A DNA stretch of 64,000 nt, taken from Methylococcales bacterium. GTDB lineage: Bacteria; Pseudomonadota; Gammaproteobacteria; Methylococcales; Methylomonadaceae. The position numbers and the translations under genes were made by a program. Positions 25,867 to 32,671 of this stretch are shown piece by piece (position 1 is the stretch's first letter; each line of letters opens with the position of its first letter). The DNA lies in assembly GCA_026399015.1 (NCBI GenBank), contig JAPLRS010000030.1:1-64000 (forward strand), in the 5' to 3' direction. The notes under the pieces were generated by a model. That model was not told the DNA's origin and did not search any database. It saw only the letters and a program-made list of their open reading frames with translations.

Positions 25867-26409
25867 ATGAAAGAACGTATTTTAGCAGTAGCAGTTTTAA
25901 CTGGTGTTTGTGGTTTGGCTCAAGCGGATGATATTTCAAATGCTAATGCTGCAGGTTCAGTTGATATATTCCAAGTTGCTAGTACTATTACTACTGGTGG
26001 TACATTAGACGTTACAACTACTGCAACTAATGAAGTTAATGTAATATTAGGTAACGGTGCGGATAATACTATCGGTATTACACAAGCTTCAGGTACTTCA
26101 TTTGCAAATGTTTTAATAAATGCACAATTACCTGATGATGCTAACACTGGTTTAGGTAATCGTTTAACTGGTCATGTTGCTGATAGTTCGGTTGCTGCAG
26201 CTGGTGCAGTTGGTTCGACTTATGATGCTACTACTACAGACGGCGGTAACACAAATGTTGTTGCTTTAACTCAAAATAATGCTGGTGATGTTGCTAACAT
26301 TTCTGTTGATGGAAGTGCTAATAACTTAACTGTGAGTCAAAGTAACGATGGTGCAGTTTTAAACATGACATTACATGGTACTGGAACTGCTTATACTATT
26401 GCTCAATAA
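25867..26409 (+). CDS. Curlin-like fibre subunit (CsgA-like)
   Basis: 180 residues. Signal peptide ends at AQA-DD (1-21). The C-terminal half has curlin-type strands: VVALTQNNAGDVANISVDGS, then NNLTVSQSNDGAVLNMTLHG and TAYTIAQ, with regularly spaced Gln and Asn separated by about 22 residues. An earlier strand pair, NEVNVILGNGADNTIGITQA, fits the same ladder. Such repeats form the amyloid core of curli. Repeats are fewer and less regular than in E. coli CsgA, so it could be a minor or nucleator-type subunit. The csgE-csgF-csgG genes directly downstream support the assignment. AGGAAATCAAA precedes the ATG. Confidence 0.72.
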   Translation: MKERILAVAVLTGVCGLAQADDISNANAAGSVDIFQVASTITTGGTLDVTTTATNEVNVILGNGADNTIGITQASGTSFANVLINAQLPDDANTGLGNRLTGHVADSSVAAAGAVGSTYDATTTDGGNTNVVALTQNNAGDVANISVDGSANNLTVSQSNDGAVLNMTLHGTGTAYTIAQ

Positions 26410-26445
26410 GTGCTAGCCATTTATAAAATTTAATTTATAAAAAAG

Positions 26446-26483
26446 AGCCGCAGCCTTTTAATTAAGGTTGTGGCTTTTTTTTT
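26446..26483 (+). terminator. Strong rho-independent terminator after the curlin-like gene
   Basis: AGCCGCAGCCTT (26446-26457) pairs with AAGGTTGTGGCT (26464-26475), with one G-U pair, followed by nine T. It makes the subunit gene a separate transcript from csgEFG, the usual way to express much more subunit than export machinery. Confidence 0.9.
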
Positions 26484-26493
26484 GCTTATTATC

Positions 26494-26527
26494 TTGTCAT
26501 CAAAATGTCATGTTAATTCATTAATAT
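26494..26527 (+). promoter_or_regulatory. Putative Pho-box promoter for csgEFG
   Basis: TTGTCATCAAAATGTCAT (26494-26511) matches 15 of 18 positions of the PhoB box CTGTCATAWAWCTGTMAY, with the two TGTCAT repeats 11 bp apart. Exactly 10 bp later comes TAATAT (26522-26527), a possible -10 and the spacing seen at E. coli phoA. A weaker second box begins at 26655. TTGTCA also resembles a -35, so chance is not excluded. Confidence 0.4.
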
Positions 26528-26820
26528 TTAGAGTGATATTCATTCTAATGATCTCCTAATAGCGAAGTTATGTTTTGTAATGATTGAGTGCACTGGGTAT
26601 TCGCAATGCATTTTATAAATCGCCTAGTTGTTAAGATATTTTTCTGTAATACATCTGTCATATTCTTGTTAAATGTTGATTTTATTTCATATAAAATCAA
26701 TAAAACCCCGTATTTATCTGTATTTTAAGTATTTTTATCTTTACTTGGGTTTTTTTATATTATATTATTTAACAAAATTAAATTCTACGGAAATATTAAC
26801 TTAACTTTTTGGTGGTATCT
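26528..26820 (+). other. Long AT-rich leader of csgEFG
   Basis: No gene is apparent. It holds a 10-bp perfect inverted repeat, TTGATTTTAT (26676-26685) / ATAAAATCAA (26691-26700), and a weaker Pho-like repeat CTGTCAT at 26655. If the upstream promoter is used, the 5' leader is about 290 nt. Confidence 0.4.
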
Positions 26821-27189
26821 ATGGTTAAATCAATATTATTTATTATTTTGATTGTCCTACCCAGTATCAGTAATGCAAAGCTTGATGTTGTTTTAGACGG
26901 ATATGTGGCCAACCAAGTTATTTCTAGAGTGGGTCAGATTTTTTACGAAGAATTAGCTGATGGTTGGTCATTGCCTTCATTTAATGGTCTTATAGTAGTA
27001 AAAGAAAGGCCTGATAATTTTGCGGGTAATGTTATTTGGATTGAAATTAATGACGAAACTGTTTATGAGTCCCGAGTTGGGTTTATTCCTGGTGCTATTG
27101 CAGATAAAGCAAAAGAAGCTCGGGTTATTATTCAATCATATATTTTTCAATATAATGAAGCCTTACAAGATTTGGAGGGAATTAAATGA
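26821..27189 (+). CDS. csgE: Curli assembly adaptor CsgE
   Basis: 122 residues from ATG 26821, preceded by GGTGG; in-frame TTG and GTG codons just upstream are less likely. Signal peptide ends at SNA-KL. The family core is LDGYVANQVISRVGQIFYEE, LIVVKERP, NVIWIEINDETVYESRVG and a C-terminal helix EARVIIQSYIFQYNEALQDL. CsgE caps the CsgG pore from the periplasm and directs subunits to it. It overlaps csgF by ATGA at 27186-27189. Confidence 0.88.
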   Translation: MVKSILFIILIVLPSISNAKLDVVLDGYVANQVISRVGQIFYEELADGWSLPSFNGLIVVKERPDNFAGNVIWIEINDETVYESRVGFIPGAIADKAKEARVIIQSYIFQYNEALQDLEGIK

Positions 27190-27641
27190 AGTTATTTATA
27201 AGTATCGTTATTGCATTGTTTATTATCAATACTGGTTGTTTTGCGACAGAATTGACGCACCATTTTGCTAATCCTAATTTTATTGGTGGCGATCCAAATA
27301 AAGGAGCCGTTCTGTTTAATGAAGCTAATGCTCAGAATAGTTTTAAAGCACCAATACAGCCATCTAAATCGGCAGTTACGGCTAAAACGCCATTACAACA
27401 GTTCTCAGATAAGATTCAAAGTGCTTTATTAAATACGATTAGTACAGCACAAACTAAAGCAATTAAAGACGCTATTATTGATCCTACTACTGGCTATGTG
27501 GTTCCAAATGTTGAAGTCCCTTTATCAGGTGATTATACGATAAGAACATTATCTCCTGATTTAGTAAATGGTACGTTAACTATGATTATTTCTGATGGTA
27601 TCTCTAACACCTCTTTTACCGTTCCATATCTCGCAAAATGA
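27186..27641 (+). CDS. csgF: Curli assembly factor CsgF
   Basis: 151 residues. Signal peptide (1-20, ending CFA-TE). The start of the mature protein carries the CsgF signature HHFANPNFIGGDPNKGAVLF followed by NEANAQNSFK; this segment inserts into the CsgG channel in E. coli. The C-terminal region GYVVPNVEVPLSGDYTIRTL is also typical. CsgF couples export to nucleation at the cell surface. GGAGG precedes the start, and it overlaps csgG by ATGA at 27638-27641, so E, F and G are translationally coupled. Confidence 0.9.
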   Translation: MKLFISIVIALFIINTGCFATELTHHFANPNFIGGDPNKGAVLFNEANAQNSFKAPIQPSKSAVTAKTPLQQFSDKIQSALLNTISTAQTKAIKDAIIDPTTGYVVPNVEVPLSGDYTIRTLSPDLVNGTLTMIISDGISNTSFTVPYLAK

Positions 27642-29332
27642 ACACTAACTTAATTAAAAATATTATTGGCTTATTGGTAATACTAAGTATTTCTGCTTGT
27701 TCTAGTTCAATACAACCCGTTAGTTCTGATAAGGCGACTACAGACTATCATTCACAAATATCAGATTTATTACGTAATTTACCACCGCCAAAAAAACCAA
27801 TTGTTGTTGGAGTATATAAGTTTCGCGATCAAACTGGACAATATAAGAGTAGTGAATCTTTAACTCAATATTCAACAGCGGTTACCCAAGGTGGCACATC
27901 AATGCTGATAAGAGCTTTGATGGAAGCCGGAAATGGTCGTTGGTTTACTGTGTTAGAGCGCGAAGGTTTAACAGATTTGATGAATGAACGTAAAATCATT
28001 AACCAAACTCGAGAGTCTCATTTATCAGAAGCTGAAAAAAACTCTGATAAAGCTAAGTTACCTCCAATGTTATATGCCCCAGTATTATTAGAGGGCGGGG
28101 TTATTGCCTATGAAACTAATTTATTAACAGGTGGCGTTGGGGCGCGTTATTTTGGTATCGGTGGTTCAACAGAGTTTAGACGTGACACGGTTACTAGCAT
28201 GTTAAGGGCTGTTGCGGTAACAAATGGTGAGATATTAAATCATGTTGATAGTCGTAAAACTATATTTTCCATGCAGATGGATTCTGGTTTATATCGCTAT
28301 GTTAGTTACCAACGTCTCATGGAGTTTGAAGCGGGGATTAGTAGCAATGAACCACCACAAATGGCTGTTCTTGAATCGATTGAGGCTTGTGTTTACGCCA
28401 TGATTGTTGAGGGTTTGATTAAGAATAATTGGGCCTTAGCAGATCCTAGTAAGAAAAATGCCTTGATTGCTCATTATTTAAATAAAAATATTCCAGAAGC
28501 AACAGGCTCAAATGATGCTGATAAAAAAGACGATGATAATAATAAAGATAATAAGACTGTAAATGATGTAGACAAAAATGTTAGTTTAGAAAAAACTAAT
28601 CAAGCTGAAGAGCAAAAAATAAAAGATGAGCAAGAAGCTAAGTTAATTGCCGCTCAACGAGTCAATGAAGATCAGGTTAATAAAGCATTAATTGAGAAAA
28701 AACTTGAAGATGAAGACCAAGCTAAATTGTTGGCTGAACAAAGGCTAAAAGATGTGCAACAAGCAAAAGCAGTTTTAGAGCAGAAACTAAATGAAGTACA
28801 AGCTAAAGCAGATGAAAAGTCTCGTGCAATAGCCGAAACAGAAGCTCAACTGGCTCAGAAGCAAGCTGAAAAACAAGAAAAAATGGAAGAAAAAGCGCGT
28901 AGAAAAGCTGAAAGAGAAGAGCAATACGCTAAAGCCAAAGCTGAGCAAGTTGCTTTAGCAGAACAGAAAGCAAAAGAGAAAGCTGAGAAAGTGACGCAAT
29001 GGTTAGCTGCTATAAAGGCAAAAGCAGAGAAAAGAGCTAAGATAAAAGCTGAAAGAGAAGAGCAATACGCTAAAGCCAAAGCTGAGCAAGTCGCTTTAGC
29101 AGAACAAAAAGCAAAAGAGAAAGCTGAGAAAGAAGCGCAATGGTTAGCTGCTATAAAGGCAAAAGCAGAGGAACGAGCTAAGATAAAAGCTGAGAAAGAG
29201 GCGCAATGGTTAGCCGCAATAAAGGCAAAAGCAGATGAAAAAGCTCGTAGAAAAGCTGAAATAGAAAATATTGATCTTGAAAAAAAGTTAAATCAAGATC
29301 CATTATTACCAGAAAAACCACCTGTATTTTAG
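27638..29332 (+). CDS. csgG: CsgG curli export channel with long helical C-terminal extension
   Basis: 564 residues, twice the usual ~277. Lipoprotein signal with Cys 21 (SISAC). Residues ~22-285 are a complete CsgG domain: LRNLPPPKKPIVVGVYKFRD, then DQTGQYKSSES, TSMLIRALMEAG, FTVLEREGLTDLMNERK and RRDTVTSMLRAVAVTNGEIL. CsgG forms a nonameric outer-membrane pore for curlin secretion. After an acidic linker (~290-310), residues ~320-550 are an Ala/Lys/Glu-rich coiled-coil of TolA type, including two 47-residue repeats (141 bp; starts near 28903 and 29044) and a partial third (29185). The end is PLLPEKPPVF. The extension should be periplasmic and might reach the peptidoglycan or CsgE. The stop codon overlaps that of lnt. 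Confidence 0.9.
   Translation: MNTNLIKNIIGLLVILSISACSSSIQPVSSDKATTDYHSQISDLLRNLPPPKKPIVVGVYKFRDQTGQYKSSESLTQYSTAVTQGGTSMLIRALMEAGNGRWFTVLEREGLTDLMNERKIINQTRESHLSEAEKNSDKAKLPPMLYAPVLLEGGVIAYETNLLTGGVGARYFGIGGSTEFRRDTVTSMLRAVAVTNGEILNHVDSRKTIFSMQMDSGLYRYVSYQRLMEFEAGISSNEPPQMAVLESIEACVYAMIVEGLIKNNWALADPSKKNALIAHYLNKNIPEATGSNDADKKDDDNNKDNKTVNDVDKNVSLEKTNQAEEQKIKDEQEAKLIAAQRVNEDQVNKALIEKKLEDEDQAKLLAEQRLKDVQQAKAVLEQKLNEVQAKADEKSRAIAETEAQLAQKQAEKQEKMEEKARRKAEREEQYAKAKAEQVALAEQKAKEKAEKVTQWLAAIKAKAEKRAKIKAEREEQYAKAKAEQVALAEQKAKEKAEKEAQWLAAIKAKAEERAKIKAEKEAQWLAAIKAKADEKARRKAEIENIDLEKKLNQDPLLPEKPPVF
28903..29206 (+). repeat. 141-bp tandem repeats inside csgG
   Basis: Copies start at 28903 and 29044 (141 bp, 47 codons, nearly identical). 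A third partial copy starts at 29185, lacks the middle part of the unit and continues with the conserved QWLAAIKAKA segment. High DNA identity means that copy number could change by recombination while keeping the frame. Confidence 0.85.
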
Positions 29333-30909
29333 TTTTTACACTTTTTTGATAGATTAATTAATATAACAAGTATAAGAGCTGTCCATAATCCCCCTGGTAC
29401 CAACCAAAACCACTTTTGGTAGAAAGTGCTTGGGGGATTTTTCAAATAAGGTACTTCATAAATGCCAGCCCAAGGTTCATGAATGGGTGAAAGCTCCAAA
29501 ATTTCACCAGATGCCAAAGAAACTGTTGAAATACCAGTATTTGTAACTCTTAACACCGGTCTTCTAAATTCAACGCCTCTCGCTAATGTCATGTACATAT
29601 GTTGATAGGGTTCTTGCCAATTGCCATACCAGGAATCGTTAGTCACATTGACAATAAATTGGGCACCTAACTGCGCCAAAGATTTTGAAAATGCAGGAAA
29701 CAAGCTTTCGTAACAGATTTGGGCGCCGATTTTAAAATTTTGAAGTTGGAGTAATTCCTTTGGGCCTTTACCTCTAGCAAAGTGTCCAGTCTCAGGGAGC
29801 CAGTCTCTTATTTGTGGAAGATATTGCTCGCCTGGAATATATTCACCAAACGCGAGTAATATTGTTTTACTGTAATGAGGTTCAATAAGCTCACCTGTTT
29901 TATCAAGTACAAATAGTGAATTGGTAATTAAACCATTTTGTTCATCGACACTATAAGCGCCGGTGATTAAAGCTAAATTTTGTTGTTTTAAAACTTTTGA
30001 TAAAGCGGATGGTAAGGGATTTTTGGTAAATTGATGTCCCAATAAAGCCGGAAATGCGGTTTCTGGCCACAGAGCAAAATCTATTTTTTTATCGGGATTG
30101 TTTTTTAAAGCCTGTTCTGTGAGCCTCACATATCTTGTTAATATTTCTCTGCTATAACCTTTACCTAATTCGGCGGCCATTTTTTCGGAATTTTCTATGC
30201 TGGCTTGCACTAATAAAGCATTGAGTGTGGCGTCAGGCTTTTCTAGTCTGGATTTTAATTGTAAGCCTACAATATTAAATATTACGAATATACTAATTAC
30301 ACAGCCTAGAATTATTTTACCTGTAGGTGCTTTACGCTTTAACCATAGGTAATAGCATGGGATATTAAATAATAAAGTAAGTGCACTAAGGCCAGAAAAG
30401 CCAACAAGTTCTGCTAATTGGTAAAAAGGTATATTTGCACCGTACCAAGAATATCCAAAGTTCCAATCAAAAAGCGTTAAAGAGTATGTTTCTGATAGCA
30501 CAGTTATAATAGCCATTAAAATGACTGATTGTTGGGATGTGCACTTTAGAATGCGTTGGCATAAAAACCAAATTATGCCAGCCATGGGTACATATAAATG
30601 TGCAATTAAGCCATATATCAGTAAACCTATGGCTGCGAATATCCAATCTAAATGTGCAAATTCATGTAATAAATGTGCAACCCAATTAAAGCCAATTAGC
30701 GTAAAAACAAAGGAAGTTAGCAATCCCCCCAGAAATACATTTTTGAGGCTGGTTTGTTTTTGCCAAAATAACCACAAAGGTACAAAGCAAAATAAAGACG
30801 CCCATGGTGGGAATGGAATATAACTGGTGCCGATAAATACCCCAGACAACGCAGGTAATAACCAGGTTTTATTTTGCTCAGTTAAGTACCTATTAAAGAC
30901 ATTACTCAT
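29329..30909 (-). CDS. lnt: Apolipoprotein N-acyltransferase
   Basis: 526 residues. About six N-terminal membrane segments precede a nitrilase-fold domain (~230-485). The catalytic triad is in place: Glu in ALWPETAFPALL, Lys in HYSKTILLAFGEYIPG and Cys in GAQICYESLFP. It adds the third acyl chain to lipoproteins in the inner membrane. It converges on csgG with overlapping stop codons. The usual upstream corC is not present in the window. Confidence 0.95.
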   Translation of the reverse strand: MSNVFNRYLTEQNKTWLLPALSGVFIGTSYIPFPPWASLFCFVPLWLFWQKQTSLKNVFLGGLLTSFVFTLIGFNWVAHLLHEFAHLDWIFAAIGLLIYGLIAHLYVPMAGIIWFLCQRILKCTSQQSVILMAIITVLSETYSLTLFDWNFGYSWYGANIPFYQLAELVGFSGLSALTLLFNIPCYYLWLKRKAPTGKIILGCVISIFVIFNIVGLQLKSRLEKPDATLNALLVQASIENSEKMAAELGKGYSREILTRYVRLTEQALKNNPDKKIDFALWPETAFPALLGHQFTKNPLPSALSKVLKQQNLALITGAYSVDEQNGLITNSLFVLDKTGELIEPHYSKTILLAFGEYIPGEQYLPQIRDWLPETGHFARGKGPKELLQLQNFKIGAQICYESLFPAFSKSLAQLGAQFIVNVTNDSWYGNWQEPYQHMYMTLARGVEFRRPVLRVTNTGISTVSLASGEILELSPIHEPWAGIYEVPYLKNPPSTFYQKWFWLVPGGLWTALILVILINLSKKCKN

Positions 30910-31024
30910 ATTTTATGGTGTTTAGTATCTAAGAGAGGCTCTTTAGATTTAATAATAGATGTTGATTCTAGAATACTAGTAATTGTTTACGAGCTAATTA
31001 CAGCCTTAGCTGTAGTTATAAATA

Positions 31025-31080
31025 TTGTCACGTAACTGTCATTAAACTGTAAGGAGCATTTAATAGACGCTCATTATAAT
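31025..31080 (+). promoter_or_regulatory. Double Pho box with TATAAT -10 element
   Basis: Heptamers at 11-bp intervals: TTGTCAC (31025), CTGTCAT (31036), CTGTAAG (31047), then a degenerate ATTTAAT (31058). The pair CTGTCATTAAACTGTAAG agrees well with the PhoB consensus. The fourth repeat ends at 31064, exactly 10 bp before a perfect TATAAT (31075-31080). There is no -35 at the normal place, as expected where PhoB substitutes for it. It points rightward, away from lnt. Confidence 0.65.
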
Positions 31081-31086
31081 TATTTT

Positions 31087-31191
31087 GTCAACGGTAGCTT
31101 TGAAGTGTGTTTTAGAAAGCGATGTTTTCTAGATTAAATTAGTTCTAGTTGTTGTAAGCTCTCATTAGCCGCTTTTAGCGGCTATTTTTTT
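31087..31191 (+). ncRNA. Predicted PhoB-activated small RNA, about 105 nt
   Basis: A transcript starting ~7 nt after TATAAT would run to the intrinsic terminator at 31166-31191. The only short frames inside stop after a few codons, with no ribosome binding site, so it should be non-coding. No other plus-strand gene could need this terminator: upstream on this strand lies only the antisense of lnt, and parA downstream is on the minus strand. The U-rich 3' end resembles that of Hfq-dependent RNAs. Targets are unknown. The extent is inferred from promoter and terminator positions only. Confidence 0.55.
31166..31191 (+). terminator. Rho-independent terminator of the predicted small RNA
   Basis: TAGCCGC (31166-31172) pairs with GCGGCTA (31178-31184) around TTTTA, followed by a run of T to 31191. 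It is one-directional: no T-tract lies on the other strand. Confidence 0.9.
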
Positions 31192-31212
31192 GTCTGTAAT
31201 AAAGACACAGTT

Positions 31213-31239
31213 CTATACCGTTTAATTTAAACGGTATAG
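31213..31239. repeat. Near-perfect 27-bp palindrome downstream of parA
   Basis: CTATACCGTTTAA (31213-31225) is mirrored by TTAAACGGTATAG (31227-31239) around one central base. It lies 24 bp after the ParA stop and could fold as a hairpin at the end of that transcript, but no T-tract follows on either strand, so it may instead be a protein-binding site. Confidence 0.6.
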
Positions 31240-31263
31240 TTATATAGGCAAAATCTTATCTAT

Positions 31264-32040
31264 TTATTTGTGTATCTCGGCGTATAACGCTCTAAATTCA
31301 TCAGTCAATTTATGCGTAGGAGCATAATGGATTAAAGGTTGTGATACGGTATGAGATTCTCTTACTTTAATGGAAGGAGAAATCATAGAGGATAAAACAG
31401 GTAAGCCTTCTGCAATTAGTTCTTCTACCAATAAGCGTGGTAAATTTGCTTGTTTTTGGAATTGGTTAACAATAATCCCTTCGACTTCTAAGCCTTGATT
31501 ATGGTCAGCTTTAACTTCTGCTACTGAGTTCATCAAAGTATAGAGTGCTTCTCTTGCAAACGTATCACAATCGAAAGGTATTAAACATTTTTGGGCAGCG
31601 ATTAAAGCTGATTGGCTATAAAAGTTTAATACCGGAGGTGTGTCCATATATACAGCATCAAAACCTTGTAATTTTTCTAAGGCTTCTTTTAATTTAAATA
31701 TTTTAAAACGTGATTCTAAACGTGCTTGTAAAGGTTCAAGATCAGGATGTGAAGCTAAAACATACAAATTTGGAAATGGCGTTTCATGTATTAGTGCTTC
31801 TAATCCTGAGCCTTTGTCACCACCAAATAAAGAAATACTTAGCGTTTCTTTAAAAAATAGGGCGATTGTTTTATCACTGTCTGTGATCTTATTACCTAGC
31901 AAGTATTGGGTAGAGTTCCCTTGCACATCTAGATCTATAACTAGCGTGCGTTTGCCTTCCATTGCACTAATGGCGGCTAAGTTACAGGTAATGGTGGATT
32001 TACCTACACCGCCTTTCTGATTGAAGACCACTCTACGCAT
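31264..32040 (-). CDS. Orphan ParA/MinD-type ATPase
   Basis: 258 residues. Deviant Walker A KGGVGKST (residues ~9-16), switch I DLDVQGNSTQYLLG and Walker B-like AVYMDTPPVLNFYS identify a ParA family ATPase. These form nucleotide-dependent gradients on the nucleoid to position DNA or protein cargo. No parB, DNA-binding partner or parS repeat is adjacent, so this is not the chromosomal parAB locus. Its cargo is unknown. Stand-alone, 62 bp from the ybeL-like gene on the same strand and possibly co-transcribed with it. Confidence 0.85.
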   Translation of the reverse strand: MRRVVFNQKGGVGKSTITCNLAAISAMEGKRTLVIDLDVQGNSTQYLLGNKITDSDKTIALFFKETLSISLFGGDKGSGLEALIHETPFPNLYVLASHPDLEPLQARLESRFKIFKLKEALEKLQGFDAVYMDTPPVLNFYSQSALIAAQKCLIPFDCDTFAREALYTLMNSVAEVKADHNQGLEVEGIIVNQFQKQANLPRLLVEELIAEGLPVLSSMISPSIKVRESHTVSQPLIHYAPTHKLTDEFRALYAEIHK

Positions 32041-32102
32041 GTTATTGCCTCGTTAAACGATTAAGATAAAAAAACCTTATTATAAACTCTAGAAACTTAA
32101 TA

Positions 32103-32588
32103 TCAAATGCGGATAAAAGTTTTAGCGTTACATGATGGGCAAGTTGGGATTTCACTTGCCGTTTTAAAAGCGATTTCTTTTCCACATGCGTCACATATAA
32201 AGGTGCCTGGAGCAGTAATATCGCCACTTTCATATTTGTGGGTGATTGCCAATTGTTCAAGCTTAGCAAGTTCTAGACGGGTCTTATCTGCTACGCTTAA
32301 AAAAGCGTCAAGGGTAAAGTTTTCGAGTAAATCAATATCAAATTTTAACCATTCTGATAAAGAGTCTGCATCTGATTGATGAGTTAGGTTTTGGGCTGCG
32401 TGTTCAACATCACGCTTTACATTGGAACTTAGCTTAGAAAGTTCTTCTGCACTAAGGTCATTAGACTGGGCAGTTTTTTCTTTTGAAATTTCAAGTGCTT
32501 CTGCAAATGAGTGGATGGTATCTTCCATGGTTTCATGTAGATGTTTCATGAAATCACTGTAGGCAGCAACTAGTTTATGGGTATTCAT
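32103..32588 (-). CDS. YbeL-like zinc-ribbon protein (DUF1451)
   Basis: 161 residues from ATG 32588, which has AGGAG just upstream; the frame extends 13 codons further without a ribosome site. A helical N-terminal part (~1-110) is followed by a zinc ribbon with two Cys pairs, FICDACGKEI and PTCPSCNAKTF. This is the YbeL/DUF1451 pattern. Function unknown. E. coli ybeL also lies divergently beside leuS, so the arrangement is conserved. Confidence 0.85.
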   Translation of the reverse strand: MNTHKLVAAYSDFMKHLHETMEDTIHSFAEALEISKEKTAQSNDLSAEELSKLSSNVKRDVEHAAQNLTHQSDADSLSEWLKFDIDLLENFTLDAFLSVADKTRLELAKLEQLAITHKYESGDITAPGTFICDACGKEIAFKTASEIPTCPSCNAKTFIRI

Positions 32589-32671
32589 AACATAACTCCT
32601 AAAAAATGGCGCTTTAGATTTAAGCAACAGTGCGGTATTCTAACGCTTTTAACTGGTAAAAGACGAGAAGG

